Positions 27,890 to 41,334 of a stretch of DNA of 64,000 bases are shown piece by piece. Made by a program: the position numbers and the translations under genes. Source of the DNA: Lineus longissimus (lineage: Eukaryota > Nemertea > Pilidiophora > Heteronemertea > Lineidae); NCBI RefSeq assembly GCF_910592395.1, contig NC_088311.1, forward strand, positions 19,596,501 through 19,660,500, in the 5' to 3' direction. Every line of letters starts with the position of its first letter. Position 1 is the stretch's first letter. The notes under the pieces are model-generated. The model was not told the origin of the DNA. It did not search any database and saw only the letters and a list, made by a program, of their open reading frames with translations.

Positions 27890-28105
27890 AGCAAGGCACC
27901 AGCATTTTGGCAATAACTTGAAATCCTAAAGCAATTAGAACTCCTTCAAACATGTCAAGACAAAGTGAATGCCAATTTCAAGGATGGAGGTCGATCTGTT
28001 CTTTGTTTTCCAGGGAACAGCCTCCCAGGATTTAAATGGGCATTCAAGAAGTTCTAACGGCTTTGAATTTTTAAGTTCTAGCCAAAATGATACTACCTAT
28101 GATCA
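27890..28105. mobile_element. Long imperfect palindrome (foldback element), copy 1
   Basis: Arms of about 90 bp are inverted copies. GCATTTTGGCAATAACTTGA on the left pairs with TTTTTAAGTTCTAGCCAAAA on the right. GAATGCCAATTTCAAGGATG pairs with CCAGGATTTAAATGGGCATT. The loop holds CTGTTC...GAACAG. A second copy lies 1.5 kb away. Non-coding; probably a non-autonomous DNA element. Confidence 0.7.
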
Positions 28106-29369
28106 ACCTTTGGTTCATGTTAATATCAATAAACTATATAAACCATCACCATCATCATCATCATTCTGGCATCGTGGCCCAGATTAGGGCATTTGCCTTC
28201 AAGATAATTGTGTCATTCAGTGCTATCATAGTACAAATCAGAAATATTTTCAAATTTGTATTCAACTGACCTAGTATACACATCATAACCGGTAGAAAAC
28301 ATTTGAATTAGGAGTGTACATGAGTTTTGACGACAATAGTTGAGGTAGCGTGATGTGATTCGCCTCCTAGGTGACTGGCACGGTCATTAGAATTGAGTCA
28401 TTATCATGATTATTCATACTACCTGCATATCGGAGACAATAGAACCAGAGAAAATGATTGGGGACGGTATGAGTGTGAATGATAGGTAGGGTTCAAGGTC
28501 AAATGGCGACCCCTGAGGCACTGATGATATAACGACAATAATAACAATATCATGACATATATACTTTAGTTTCATCAATCTAAGACCGGTTCAGAATACT
28601 GCAGATACGGGTATACAAAATCAGTAATGAGATTTCTTTTTCAAAGAGATCAGCCAGCAACAATTCCATAAGTAATGCAACTCTTTGAAGGACTGCTATG
28701 ATGTGCCATCTGCTAACACTAGGTGAAGACCGAAAAATTGTCCAAAAAAAATATTAAAATTCCTTCGACAAACCTGTTCATACCATTTGCTTGAAAGCGA
28801 TATTGAGTATTATGGGCAAAACATCTTTTGATTCAATCCACCATGGACATAATGGAAACAAGATTGACATTTTAAAAAATGTTAACGTTCTTCATTTAGC
28901 AAATAACTTTTATACCCATCACAATGAACATGTCTCAAGAATAGTCTGTGGACACAACTCGACAAAAAATGTTGCTAAAAAACACTACCAGTTGTCAACA
29001 TCAAGATGAAACGCAACAGAAAAATCCCGCCCAATGAAAACTTATCAATTCAAAAGCGATGATGTCACCGCAGCAATGATGGTGCCAACTGTCTGTCCCG
29101 TGCTATCTTTGGAAGATCGACAGGCCAGCGGGGAACTTGTGATTCAGCGTGTCAATCTACCATTACTTCTCCACCAGACACAATCCCGAACTGGTGCGTT
29201 TAATTTTTACGAATTAACAAATTTTTTCACTTCCTGTCAATCAACAAATACGAAAAGAGGAAAATGCTGATTGAAGCGAGTAAGAATTGATGAAATAAGA
29301 AATTTGAAATGATGCTGTGTAGCAGTGTCACCAAGAAGTTTGCAGTTGTTTGTATTAAGGGTTGACCAA

Positions 29370-29575
29370 CAGGGTCCAGTCCATTTAGACTTGAAATTTA
29401 AAGCATTTAAAGAAGTTCTTCAAAAAGAAGTGAACGCCAATTTCAAGGAGGGAGTCTGTAATTTTCCACAGAACAGCCTCCCAGGTTTTAAATGGGCATT
29501 CACGTCATTTTGTGGAAGTTCTGATTGCCTTAGGATTTCAAGTTCTAGTCTTAATGGTAATACCTATAGCTAAAT
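29370..29575. mobile_element. Long imperfect palindrome (foldback element), copy 2
   Basis: Same orientation and core as copy 1. GAACGCCAATTTCAAGGAGG and CAGAACAGCCTCCCAGG are shared, as are the arms GACTTGAAAT and GGATTTCAAGTTCTAG. A smaller hairpin (TACCTATAGCT...AGCTATGGGTA) abuts the right end. Confidence 0.7.
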
Positions 29576-32500
29576 TAAAGCTATGGGTATTTTGTGCTTT
29601 GTTATTTTCAAGTATAAGGGGGCTATTTCTCCAAAATACTCTAGATTCAGCTATCAAAGATCGGTGCTGAACATGAACAGTTCTGATGCAAAAGCAAATC
29701 CATGTCAGGTCGTTTGGAGTGAGGCAACTTTTCTGGTGTGACTTTTAGGTGACATCCTATTACTTGAGTTTCGACAGCATTTTGTGCTGAAATGATGACT
29801 CAGGCACTTCTTTTCCAATTTTTCACAATTTTACCACTTTTTATTGCTTTATTTGCTACATCAAACACAGCTACCTACACATTGGTTGAAGCACTTACAT
29901 GTATGCGATACAACTGCAATGCTACAATACTGACGAATGCATGAAATGTACTTATATCATTTATCGTCATCAAATCTGCTAGCATGCTAAGCTGAATGGT
30001 CTAATCAGCGCGACTGGGTAGATCATATAACAATAGACAATAAAACTTGTCTTTCACTCCTCATTGTTCTGCAGAAGTTCAATGAAAATGTGACACAGGA
30101 GTTAGTCATCGTAGACGGGAAGAGAGCCTTTGTTGCCTGCAACACTTGGATGGGATATAAACTTGGGATAAAGCAAACTCTATCGTTGACTTATACAGGG
30201 TGTAAAAAGATAGTCTTGCAACTTTTAAGGTTGAGTAATGTTTTTTGAAAGATGTGTTTCAAAAACTGTTTCTACATGTACTATAGGAATGAAAAAAAGT
30301 AGAGACCGGATTTTTGCTGCGTCTTGCCATCATCTGTTGCAGTGCTAGGTGCATGCACGCTACCAGCCAATGATTTATGTGTGGGTCAGAATGAGGTCAT
30401 TTTGTAAACAAAGATATCCAACAATCGTCATGTTGTACTGGCTATGTCACAGGTTGCAGCAACAGAAATCTCTAGTTTGCGGAGCACCTAAAGCTTCAGT
30501 TTGGTAGAGACGAACTTAAAAATCCCTATATCAGAGCTAGTTCATGCTACCCTCCTCCCCCATCCATAGTTGACAATGGTCATTCAACCCAAATGTGACA
30601 AACACCAGTTAAGTGTGATCCTCGAGGACACTTCAGCTTCAAAAACCTGCATATTTAACACGTGAGCCAACACTCGCAGCATGTGTAAGTATATCATTGT
30701 CTCTCATAATCAAAATGATGCCACATAGCGTCAAAATTGTTTTAAATGCTACTTCAGATATTGGCGATGTGCTATAGGGTGAATATTCCACGTCCATAAA
30801 TATTAATGCGGGTGTTTCACTGGCTTCCTGACATGCTAAAGTACGACGTTGGTGACTGCATATTGTGAGTTGAGTTCCTTATAGTGAGAATTAGCAAACA
30901 TCAGTCGGGCACGGATCCTGGGGGAAGCGCACCAGATACAGCCCGCCCCATTTCATGAAAATCTTGGAGATTGACCATGAAATTTTGGAACACACTGGGA
31001 ATTTTTATGAGAAATGCAATTGCAGTGTATGCCAGTCCTCTTTTTCCGGCTCCTGGCTCCTAGATCTGCCCCTGTCAGTACTTCAGTAGCTGACCGGTGT
31101 GTGTGTCTTATCCTCCCGAGTATAAGCAATGTCACTCGGCCAAACCATCTACCCAGTAGAGCAATTTCCTTTATGGAGTTGTGGTTGACGCACTCGGCCT
31201 GCCACCAAGTAAAGCAGTGCCGAGCGCATTTAGTCGGTGGATGGTTGACCAGGAACAGAACAAGTGACATTGATGAAAATGCCATCGTTTTCCATGATTT
31301 TCCGTTCAACGGTCAATTCGCCAACTGGTATGATTCAGCATTTTCCAAGTGTTTTTTCCCTAAATGGATTCGATATCAACTTGAGAAATGAAAACTAGAG
31401 TAACACCATTGTGAAATATGATTCTGAGTGGAAGATCTGAGTCAGTTAGTGTAAATTATGGAAATAACTGTAACAAATTCCATTCAATGAAGTAGAACAG
31501 TTTTATTTGGATGTATTGGTAAGGCTGGATAAGTGGGGCCGAGGGTGCTTTGGGAATTTTGAAGTAACTACTTGATATAAAGTGATATGTTGTTAAAACA
31601 ATGCAAATGAACAACGTCTGAAAGCCACACAGCACATATATCTTCAATGCAATTCCTAAAGACAGTGTCATCGTTGAGTAGTACACTAAACCAAAATTGC
31701 TCAGAGAGTTTAAGGAGAGAGGAATGGACACTTTGGAATGCCAATTCCTGACTGACGACGACATTGTTGATAAGTTCAATACACCAGAATTGCCCAGAAT
31801 GTAAGAAGAGGGGTTCATAGACTTTTTGGGTGGCCAATTAAAGGCCTTTGTTTCGGTTTTGTAGAAATTAATCAATTGGTCTTAAATTGATGAAATTATA
31901 GGATATCGACATTCTTATTCTTGACCATACAAGTATTTACAATCCATATATGGTGTCAATTTTCATGTCTGAACTTATGACCTCTGGGCACAATTCTGTT
32001 ACCATGTCAACAAAAGGCGGACCCCTGTCCATAATCGCGGATAAAATTTCCGACAAACGTTGTTGTTTCAAAAGGTTTTTTCACATCGTTTTTAAGGTTG
32101 GGTGGAAAAAACACACCAGGAGAAAATTAGACAATCTGCCACATCACAACATGCAAAACACACGGCCACATAATCGAGACATAATCGGACAATGATTTCA
32201 ACTTTTTTCATTCAAGTCCCACCCATATAATATAGAATTCAATAAATGAATAGATCTCTACGAACTTAACAGACAATTCAAGAATAATACGAGTTATTGT
32301 TGAGAATCGGGGTACCCCGCTGTGTTTTGAGATCGTATAGAAATGAAGCATATTGACAGTTGTTGACATGCGTTATCACTGAAGTCCATCTGTACGGGAC
32401 AATAACCACTGCTACCCTGATCTCAGCTATGATATCAAAAACGTCCGCCGAGCTCTATTGGTACAACTTACAGAGAAAACATCGCAATAATGTCCACGGA

Positions 32501-34149
32501 CAATAATAAATTGGCTGGGCGGAGACTCAGGGTGACGGGGAAAAACGCTCGGAAATACGCCGACTACAGGAGTCTCTGGGGATATTAGATAGTGCAAGTC
32601 CGTGGACCGCAGCATGCACGCAATATTTTCAAAATAATTGGATATTTTGATAACATCAAATTTTCAAAAATTTAAATGGGGATGATCAAGTGGCAGGCAA
32701 CTTTTGACAAAAGTTTAGAACCCCTGCCGTGAAATGATGATGTTTGACCACCTTTGTTTGTTTTTAGCTTTCACATGATGAAGATATAATCCAATTTATG
32801 CAAATGAACCCAATTGAATCAGCGGAAATATAATCAGGATGCTTTTATTCAATTTGAGCTGAAAAAAACACAGGTATTGAGAGAACTGAGTGAAAACGTT
32901 TCGAAGTAAAAACTGAGGTGAATCAGTGCAGCTCTGATGAGGAACATTCGTTAGTCTGAAGCATTTTTAAAAAAAATCATTACATTTGCTAACATCAGAA
33001 CAAATATTACACAGATAGAACGAACACTCATGATCAGTGAGGAGGGGAAAAGCCCAAAGTTTTAGATTTTTAGTATCCAGAAGTTTAGGAACAGGCGAAA
33101 CATTTGTAATGTCCAGTTAGACGTACCAATGCCGTCATCAATGGGAGTCTGGAGTTACCAGGTGACATATAGGCCTACCTATGCAAATGCCTTGTACTGA
33201 AGGACTCTACAAGTCCGGTTCTCATCCAGTAGGCCACAATAGGAACAGTGAGGGAAATACCATTTCAGAAATCAATCATCAGTTATTTCCAATGGTTCCT
33301 GACAAATTTCACATAGTTTTTTTCTTCGAAATTCCATCCAAATCATTGAACCTTTCAACAGGTTATGCATGTTAACCACGGATCTCGACAGAATTTTAAA
33401 TTGCTTTTGAAAAGTTTAACACCTATCGGAGAGCATACTTAAATTGAGTTGCTCCACCTGGGTGGATAGCCTTGATGGGTGCATCGTTACAAACAACTAT
33501 CAGGAGCCAGTACAGAATCGGAAAGAGCCAAACTGTTCAAGTCTAAGCACGTAATCATTATAAACTGCAGAAAAAATACAACCCAGATGTCTCATTCCAC
33601 AAAGTCTAAGACTGCCCAGGCCGTAATTATTGCAAACTTTTACATTGAGGCAGAGTCAGGTTTCTGATGATCAGGGAGTACCCTGGCACTTCCCACTCCA
33701 AATCCTAGTTAATTTCAAAGATTTGTTTGAAATAAGCAGAGCAAGAGGATGCTGCCTAAACCCCCTGGATCCACCTTCATCTTAAAGAGTGAATCAGTCA
33801 AATAGCTTTCATAAACACGAAATGCTTAGCGGAAACCAATTACACATTATTTGACCTCTCATCCGCCTGTTGTACTTCATTTGCCAACGACACTTCAAAT
33901 TTGCACTTGGCACGCTCTCCATGATAGAGCACCTTGCCCGAGGGCACAAACCATTCATGGGTCGACCTGAACACTATGGTAGCTGGTGTCTCCTGTCTGG
34001 TGTTCACGGCCCATTAAGTTAACAATGATAATCTAATCTCTCACAACGGTGGGCACATCAATCAAACAAATTCTTCCCAACTTCTCTCCTTAGCAGTAAA
34101 TATCATACTCTGCCAAATTTTTACATGATATCAATGTCGCGAGACAAGA
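29576..34149. other. Mostly featureless, one hAT-like remnant
   Basis: No recognised gene. The 30970-31080 interval is described separately. Frames open on both strands at 31014-31309 are partly inside that repeat. Confidence 0.4.
30970..31080 (-). mobile_element. hAT-like element end
   Basis: Read on the minus strand it starts CTGACAGGGGCAGATCTAGG, then AGCCGGAAAAAGAGG. It matches 46186-46266 over the TTTGGAACACAC and GAGAAATGCA blocks. CAGNGGCGGATCCAGG-type termini are common in hAT-family non-autonomous elements. Confidence 0.5.
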
Positions 34150-34630
34150 CTGGTTTTCACAAGAAAAGTTGCATTTTGTGACATGGTCATCAAAAAGAAC
34201 AGTTTCCTAATGAAACCAGATGTACTTAAACTCTGCCTCGAGAAATCAACATGGAAAAGCTGGCAACCCCCCCCCAGTCAAATATTGCAAAATTAGGTTG
34301 ATTTAATTATGAATAGGGAATTATTGATCAAATGCAACAAGGACTGAGCAATTCTACTGATAAAGGCTGAAGACTCAGTCCTTCTTATTTGCACAGAATG
34401 ATAGGAAAAGTTGTTTTTTCATGTTTTTTTAACTAGTCACGAAAGGACCTTATCCCTAATCATGCCATATGTACTTTTAAACTGTTCCTCAAGAACGCAA
34501 CACGGCAAAGATGGCACACATCGCTCAATTATCGCAAGATCAGGTGGATTTAGTTATGAATAGGGAATTATTAATGAAAAGCAGCAAGCAGTCAATGAAT
34601 TATCATATTTGGATGTAAACCTGATTGTCT
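34150..34630. repeat. Diverged tandem duplication, period ~247 bp
   Basis: TATGAATAGGGAATTATT occurs at 34309 and 34556, within a longer alignment that includes AGATGTACTTAAACTCTGCC against ATATGTACTTTTAAACTGTT. Confidence 0.75.
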
Positions 34631-37019
34631 CGCTGCTAACACATGCTTCCGAAGTTGTTAAACTCAGCAGGAACCGGCCACGCATGGTTTCCGTCAATAT
34701 TCGTAGCATATGCTACCAAGTTTTAAATACCATTCTCTAATTAATATTTCAATAATGCAATTCAATTAACAAGACTAATCAGCATATTTATAAATCAAAA
34801 GTGAATAATAATTAACATGGTTTGGTTTCTTTTCACTGATATGAAGTTTTTTTCAAAATTGACACTTAACAACTTTTTGGAATTATAGGCAGAGCAAATC
34901 GTTTTTAGCTTTGCTCTTTTATGGATGCAGAAATAAAGGTCGTTTCACATTAGAATCATGTTCAATTACAAAAACATTGTAAAATTTGAAAATAAGTTCT
35001 CAAATTCAACAGACCCCCTAGCTCCCTCCTTCAAAACTGATAATTTACAACTGCATATTGTGTTCCAAGGATATGATTAGGTTTCAGAGGTGATATTTCA
35101 AATTTTACCACTTTTCTGAAAAGTATCAGCAACTTGAGAATCTGAAGAAGTTCAACCCTCCCTCAAAACTTCAGTCGTTTTCTCAAACTTGACAATGTTC
35201 TTTGATTGTACACAATTGTCCATAAAGTAGATGATAACACAATGCAGCGCTGACCTGCTGCAGTTCTTCCTGCTAGATGGCGCCATGCGCTGGAAATTAA
35301 CAGATGTCGCCACCTTCCCGTCCGACCCAATGCAGTTACCTTTCCTAACGATGTTTACTTTCAAGAATGTACGGAGGTAGTATAACATGATACTTCCCAA
35401 GCAACATCATGCAAAATCCATGTGTTAATTTCGTCAAATCTAACAATTTCGAACATTGATTTATCGTTTTATACCTCCGCAAGGCTCCCAACTATCTGCT
35501 AGATCGATCTTGAAGCATTTCTCATTCGATTTATCATCTAGTTAGTTGCCTTCTCACACCTGTGCGGTGCCATTAAAAATCCCCAATGAATGAAACCCAA
35601 GCCCGCAAACAGATATGCTACACCAGTATTACATACTCCACACCAAGCTTCAAGGGCTGCAGAAGCCCAGATTGACCCTTATATCCTTTGATCATCTTGA
35701 CTGAGACAAAATTTACACTCTCAAGAGAATACTGGCTGAAAAAAGTATCCTGTAACTGCCAAGTGTGTGCAATGTGTGCAGTCCGTCATTTCTACAGAAA
35801 TGTTTCTCGATTAGGCATTGGAACAACTGGATTAAGCATGTTAGGACTCTCTGGGACTGTCACACAGTGATAAAAGATACCATAATACATAAGAACTAAC
35901 ATGTTATTTTCAAGATGACAGCTTGAAAATTATTACCATAATACTCAATTAGAAAATCCACCTTGCAGAAGTTGGTTGATAGTCTGGAAATGTCCAAGTT
36001 ATATTTTGATTATATTTAAGGCAACAGAGAGAAACAGGTTTTGCTGCATTGAATCTTGTCAATGGAATTGTTGTCAATGGAATTGCTACCTGATACTTCA
36101 CAACAATGACTAGCTCGTTCAAAGAATCTGTTGGGAGCCAGGTATGCACTGTCTCCACCTGGTGATGAAAGGGAACATTAGCATGAAAGAACGGACTACA
36201 TCAAAGAGCTACAGTGGGCAGAGCATCCGCAATTTGGTCGCTCTTCAGAAAGACTCTACACCAAAGTATTTCAGGTTAGGTTCCCTGATGATTCAATCCT
36301 AAGTCTGACAGTAGAGAATTGATGATCATCACTCTCCAACTATTGTTTATACCTGGCAAACCCTGCGTAGTCAATCAATGTCCGAGCAAAACTTGCTGCC
36401 GATCATTCAAACGAAATCAAGCTGGTTGCGGCTGTACCAAGAGATGAAAGCATGGGGGTGTTTTCTTCCTCTGCGGCAGAAAACCTGTGGATCATGATTC
36501 AAAGAGTGAAGCCCCAAGCGTCAAGTTACAGATACAATTTGGTTAAATATTGGCATGGATGTTTTAAAAGACGGAGTTACACCTTGGAGATTTTCGGCTT
36601 TGTTGTCTGCTTCTTATTTGCATGGACAGATAAGTTAAGCTGTAATTCCGGAACATTTTGCCTCGGGATTCTCATGACCTTACAAGAAAACAAGTATATG
36701 GCACACAGCATGGAAATAGTACGCAAACGAAAGCTGTTTTCCCATCTAGCCGGTACTGACAAACGTACAATGATAGAAGCAAGCATAGCAGAGTCGGAAT
36801 CACTCAAGGCTTGATGGGACTCCCTCTGCGAGCGATCAGCTCAGGTACCTCCACAGAACACCTGCCCACAACACTCCGCAAGCCACCTCCAAGTCTCAAA
36901 TATCTATCGCAACTCTCTCCATCAACACTCAAGTCTTATCTTCCCGAGATAATCTCGATACAAGAGGTGTAAGATCTTTTAGAGAACAATTAAGATCTAC
37001 TTTGTCAATGCCAAGTTTC
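34631..37019. other. No gene recognised
   Basis: A 147-codon open interval (36371-36814, +) is about as long as expected once by chance in a window this size. It shows no domain. Confidence 0.35.
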
Positions 37020-37029
37020 ATCTCCACGA

Positions 37030-37532
37030 ACATCACCTGGTGGCAAATGTGTGAACCTATTGACTATTGAGTATGTCGTTTATATTCTACATTTCTTACG
37101 ATGACCTGTATGAGTTAATGAGAAAACAGCAATACCTGGTGTTGAGCCTGCCAGTTACATGTTATATCAACCTATATTTAAAAGTGCCCCCTGGTGGCAA
37201 AGATGAGAATCTCTTCCTTTTGGCTTGATTTTTGTAAACCTCTTTTTTTCACGAACCTAATATCTTTGCGATTTACATGGCAGAGGTATAATTGCATCTT
37301 TAGGGGCGCAAAAATGTTTACTTAATGGTTTCATCATTGGAAAATGCACCCTTTAGTCCAGAAATTTTAATCTCGCTTCATCTGATCACAGCATTGATTC
37401 AAAGTCCAGAAAGGAGTGATTCTTCTCTGCAACAGTTCAACTATACTAATGCCTCCAGAAATCAACAACCATTCACAGACACAGACACAAATTAGCGGGG
37501 ACAAGTTCTCACTATTGCCATCTGGTGGCAAA
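37030..37532 (+). promoter_or_regulatory. Three CTCF-like motifs at spaced intervals
   Basis: CATCACCTGGTGGCAAA (37031), GTGCCCCCTGGTGGCAAAG (37184) and GCCATCTGGTGGCAAAG (37517) share a CCTGGTGGC core. The second agrees closely with the bilaterian CTCF consensus. Spacing of about 154 and 331 bp, and similar T-rich flanks, suggest they sit in copies of an old ~160-bp repeat. Confidence 0.35.
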
Positions 37533-37663
37533 GGTGCACAGCTTGGCATTTTTTTCAAATTCCTCTTTTTTCATTCAATAAGCAAGTTGGAGAGTGATGG
37601 AACACCAACTGAGAAAATGTGGCAACACAGCAAGCTCGTGGCGAGGCACCGATGCAGTAGTAG

Positions 37664-38057
37664 CCCACATTCTGAGTACATCTGCCACAAACTTGCACAA
37701 GGCAGAGCTCTGCAATGGAAGCAGTATTAAAAGCCCAGTGGATCAGTTTTTCTTTGCAAATGCCCACACTTAAACTAGAGGCCCAAAGGACGGACGCTCA
37801 GCTGATATCTTTCTTTGATTGTTGAGTTGGTAGTCTTTGATCAGCCGAGTCAAAACGCAGTCAGTGGCCCACATTCTGAGTACATCTGCCATGAACTAGC
37901 AAAACAGCAGAGCTCACCAATGGAAGCAGTATTAAAGAATCATGTAGTTTTCTGTGCATTCTAGCATTTACACTAGAAGCCCAAAGGCCAGACGCTCAGC
38001 TGATATCCTTATTTTTAGTCAGTTATTAATCTTTGGTCAACTGCGCTAAAATGCTGC
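37664..38057. repeat. Tandem duplication, period 204 bp
   Basis: CCCACATTCTGAGTACATCT starts copies at 37664 and 37868. Both continue through AATGGAAGCAGTATTAAA and ACGCTCAGCTGATATC. Confidence 0.85.
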
Positions 38058-38631
38058 ATTGACATATACTTCTATGTCAAATGCTAATGGTATTGACCTG
38101 AATTCTAGCTCAAATGTGAAGATTGTTTACACGTACTCAACATGCTCAATTCTGAGCATTTAAAATGAGATATGTTGTCAAATAGTGAACTTTAGCCATT
38201 TGACCTGAGTGACCTTGAAAGGTAAGCAGATGCATCAAAATTAAACCAATTTGGGTGATCTGACTCAAGAAGCCAGAGGATGAGGCTGGCATCTCTTTCT
38301 GATGTGAACACCATAGCTTGGAAGATTGTACAGTTACTAGTAGTAATTACGGAGAGTTACAGACTACCTGTTGACATCATTGACACTCAATGATGCCTTG
38401 ATGATACTTGCCGCATGTTACAAAATTGAGTACCCATACCCCAGGCCATGTTAGTCAAGTGTCTATCGATTGTAATATCCGCTTTATGTAGCAGGAACAA
38501 GATGACAGTTGAGAGCATGCATGTATTGAGCATTTAACATGCACTTTAGCTTGTAAAACATGCGACTGGAGCATCTGAATGGGCAAGGAAAGTCAAGAAA
38601 TGGTAAAGAAACATTCTACATGTATAGTATA

Positions 38632-38951
38632 TAGGTCAAACCAAAATTGTCATCCCTAAATTTGTATCATTGACGCGCTGGGTAGCGCGTAGGTCGTGCG
38701 TAAAATACGTGAAACATAGAGAGATAAGCGCGTCACTGGTGCGTCATTGACGCACAAATAGCATGTATGTTGCATGTCAATGACACGCAACAGGACAGAT
38801 GTCATGACAGATGGCTGAGAAACCACAGGCATTTTAAAATGGTTTTGTTCTTGGATATTTTTGATGGAAAAGATTTTCCGCAAGCGACATGGTTCTATAA
38901 CTGACTAACACGACAGATGCAGGAGAGATGTCAATTGCGATTAGGACTGTA
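38632..38951. mobile_element. TACAGTCC-family element (~320 bp)
   Basis: The left end (TAGGTCAAACCAAAATTGTC) and right end (CAATTGCGATTAGGACTGTA) are inverted relatives of each other and of the ends at 60571 and 60789. The inside is rich in GACGCAC/GCGTCA motifs. A TA-flanked CAGTC terminus suggests a Tc1/mariner-type non-autonomous element. No transposase. Confidence 0.65.
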
Positions 38952-40241
38952 CATACTAACACCAGAAATTAACAGCTCTCAAGCAGAATATCAAAGGACC
39001 TCGTCAAAAACATCACATGAAGTGTCTCCTTTTGAAAGTAGTAAATTTGAAGAGAAAATGCATGAGAAAAATAGTCAGCAACTTTTCTGAAATCAAGAGT
39101 GAGTCACGCAAAATTGCATTCATTGTAGATGGGACTCAAATTATGCTCCCAACTATCTCGTCTCTGAGTTTGAGTGGATGGGATATCAGTCCGGGATTAC
39201 ACGAAACTTTGATTGGATCTTAAGATAAAATTCTATCATATTCGGATCTCCTTCGAAAATACGCTTTAAGTCCGCAATGGACTTGTTGCATTAAAACTGT
39301 TACCAGGGGACGAAACTGATCAGTCTGAGATTATGACGAATTGAGGGAGCTAGTCCATGGTGTAGTTGATGACTAGTCATTTCTGATACATTAATCCCCA
39401 TTATTTCTATCCTCTTCTGCTTGCTCATGTTGCTTGCAAAAAGTGGCCGCAAAAACCATAGACTGTTTCTTTCAAGTTTGTTATTGGAATTACTTTAGAC
39501 AGCATTAAATTTTTGGAATCAAGAGGCACCTAAATTTACTACTTTACATTTTTAAACAATTAAGATGCACATTTTATTTGCATGATGCATCAAGATTCAA
39601 ATCCAGAGCTACCCTCATTATTCATTCAAACAGTATCAGGTAGTATTACTAAAAAGTTGCAAATTGGAAATGAAAACTGACAACGAACAGGTGATTGTAA
39701 AAAGTCTGAATTCTTCAAGCATAACCTGTATTCTAAGGATTGCGATCTTGGAAAATGACTAATCTAGTCTGCTGGTTGCTTTACTTTACCAATACTATGA
39801 AACCAGTGCAATCGACAAATTGAAAAATGCAACCATCTCTTATTATATTGTATTCCTATTTTTACTCCGACTAATTTTTCATGCAACTCGATTCAACTTC
39901 GACTTGTTTTGAATAGATTTTCGAAATGATAGCCTTGCTCAAAAAGTTGTCTCTTGAATGTGAATTAAGTGCAGTTCACTTGATACTGAGATCTTCGCCA
40001 AGATTCCTGGGACGTGTACCCAGGAGATGTTCTTCAATGCTCTTCTATCACTCCATAATCTGGACTGACGAAGTTATCTCTTGGTTATCACCGAAGCAAA
40101 ATGGCAACAAATTGTTCTGTTCTACTCCATGTCAAATCAATTAGAGGTGTTTACAAGAGCGCTTTACAACTTGCAACTTATTCAGGTAGAAGGCACCCGT
40201 CATCAAACTTGATGGCTACAAAATGATCTGAGATAACTATG
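38952..40241. other. No gene recognised
   Basis: AT-rich, no repeats or frames of note. Confidence 0.4.
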
Positions 40242-40420
40242 ATAGCTAGGTGCTTCTCACGAGTGATAGGATCAAAGGGGTGGTAACGCTCTGGTAAAGC
40301 TTTATGCCAACCTTCAGGATAGGTGATCACTTCATTGCCTCAGTACCAATAGCTTTATTCCACCTTTCATCGGATAACCAGGTGCTTCTCTGACGTGACA
40401 GAATCAAAAAGGTTAGCGGA
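40242..40420. repeat. Short diverged duplication, period 132 bp
   Basis: AGGTGCTTCTC with following GTGA-AG-ATCAAA occurs at 40248 and 40380. Confidence 0.5.
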
Positions 40421-41125
40421 AATCCAATATGAAGTGCATTAATTGCGGTAAGATGCAGCACAATGCACAGGACTATATACAGTGGCACTCACAGTCTGAT
40501 GACATCATGACACGTGCACTCTGCAACATCGTGTCGTAAGAGCCTGTAGCACCAAAAAACCATCACTGGAATGCATCAAAAATGTAAAGAAGCTTTGATC
40601 ACCATGTGTGATTCAACTACCCCAAGATTGGCCCACCTTGAATCAGTGTATACTTCAGTTTGTATTGTTCTGGGCAGGGTACCATTCCCATCAATCTTGT
40701 CCCCACGTAGACCCACATTTAGATTGCCCAACATAATGCACTTGTTTTAACCTCAGAACGAGTTTTTTCTAGTTTTTCCACTTCATAAACCAAACAAAAG
40801 ACTGAGAACGGATGATATCCTGGTGACCTCTAAACCAGGGATCAGCCAGGTCAGAAAAAGTGGTTAACGGCGAGATTTCCCTCAAACAAACCTTTCAGAA
40901 AGAAAGACTTCCAGAAGTAGTTGTAGCATCTCATTATGTTCAAACCAGGTGAATTTCTTCCCAAGAATACAAACTGATTCTCTGGAGAAACAAACCACTA
41001 CCTGGAACTTAGTTCTGTGAATGCCACTGAGTCAGGTTTCGTCCTAGCCTAAGGTACTACAGTTATCTGCCCACGAGATGTCGAGTTAGCGCAACCGAAG
41101 ATGCCATGTTTCCAATGTAAACTAC

Positions 41126-41334
41126 CAATCAGTGAAGAGTTCCCGTATCTGGTTTGCATCGTATCCCAGCAGCCTCCAGTGGAGTGGGATCTCGGCTCGC
41201 GTCCCTTGATGGCAGATGGAGATTATGGGATGGCTGTCTAACAGTGACTGTCTGGGTGGACCGTTCGTCCAACTGCGACTGTCTAGAAACCCATCTGTTG
41301 CACACTTCATACATATCATACATACTGTAAGCCC
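41126..41334 (-). other. Possible minus-strand exon, two frames open
   Basis: A GGGCTTACAG acceptor and a TTG|GTAGTT donor flank 209 nt in which two frames on the minus strand stay open or nearly so. One reads YEVCNRWVSRQSQLDE and onward to a stop at TLH. The other contains IPLHWRLLGYDANQIRELF. The sequence is more CpG-containing than its surroundings. Neither peptide is recognised and the frame is unresolved, so this is only a place to look for transcripts. Confidence 0.15.

Noticed and set aside
28146-28168. Histidine run in a predicted peptide
   Set aside because: It is a CAT microsatellite next to the foldback element, with no coding support.
36371-36814. 147-codon open interval on the plus strand
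   Set aside because: At ~40% GC about one run of this length is expected by chance on six frames of 64 kb. No domain and no convincing splice signals.
41126-41334. Death-domain-like string IPLHWRLLGYDANQIRELF
   Set aside because: The resemblance is limited to one helix, a second frame is equally open, and no flanking domain was found. Kept only as a low-confidence exon candidate.
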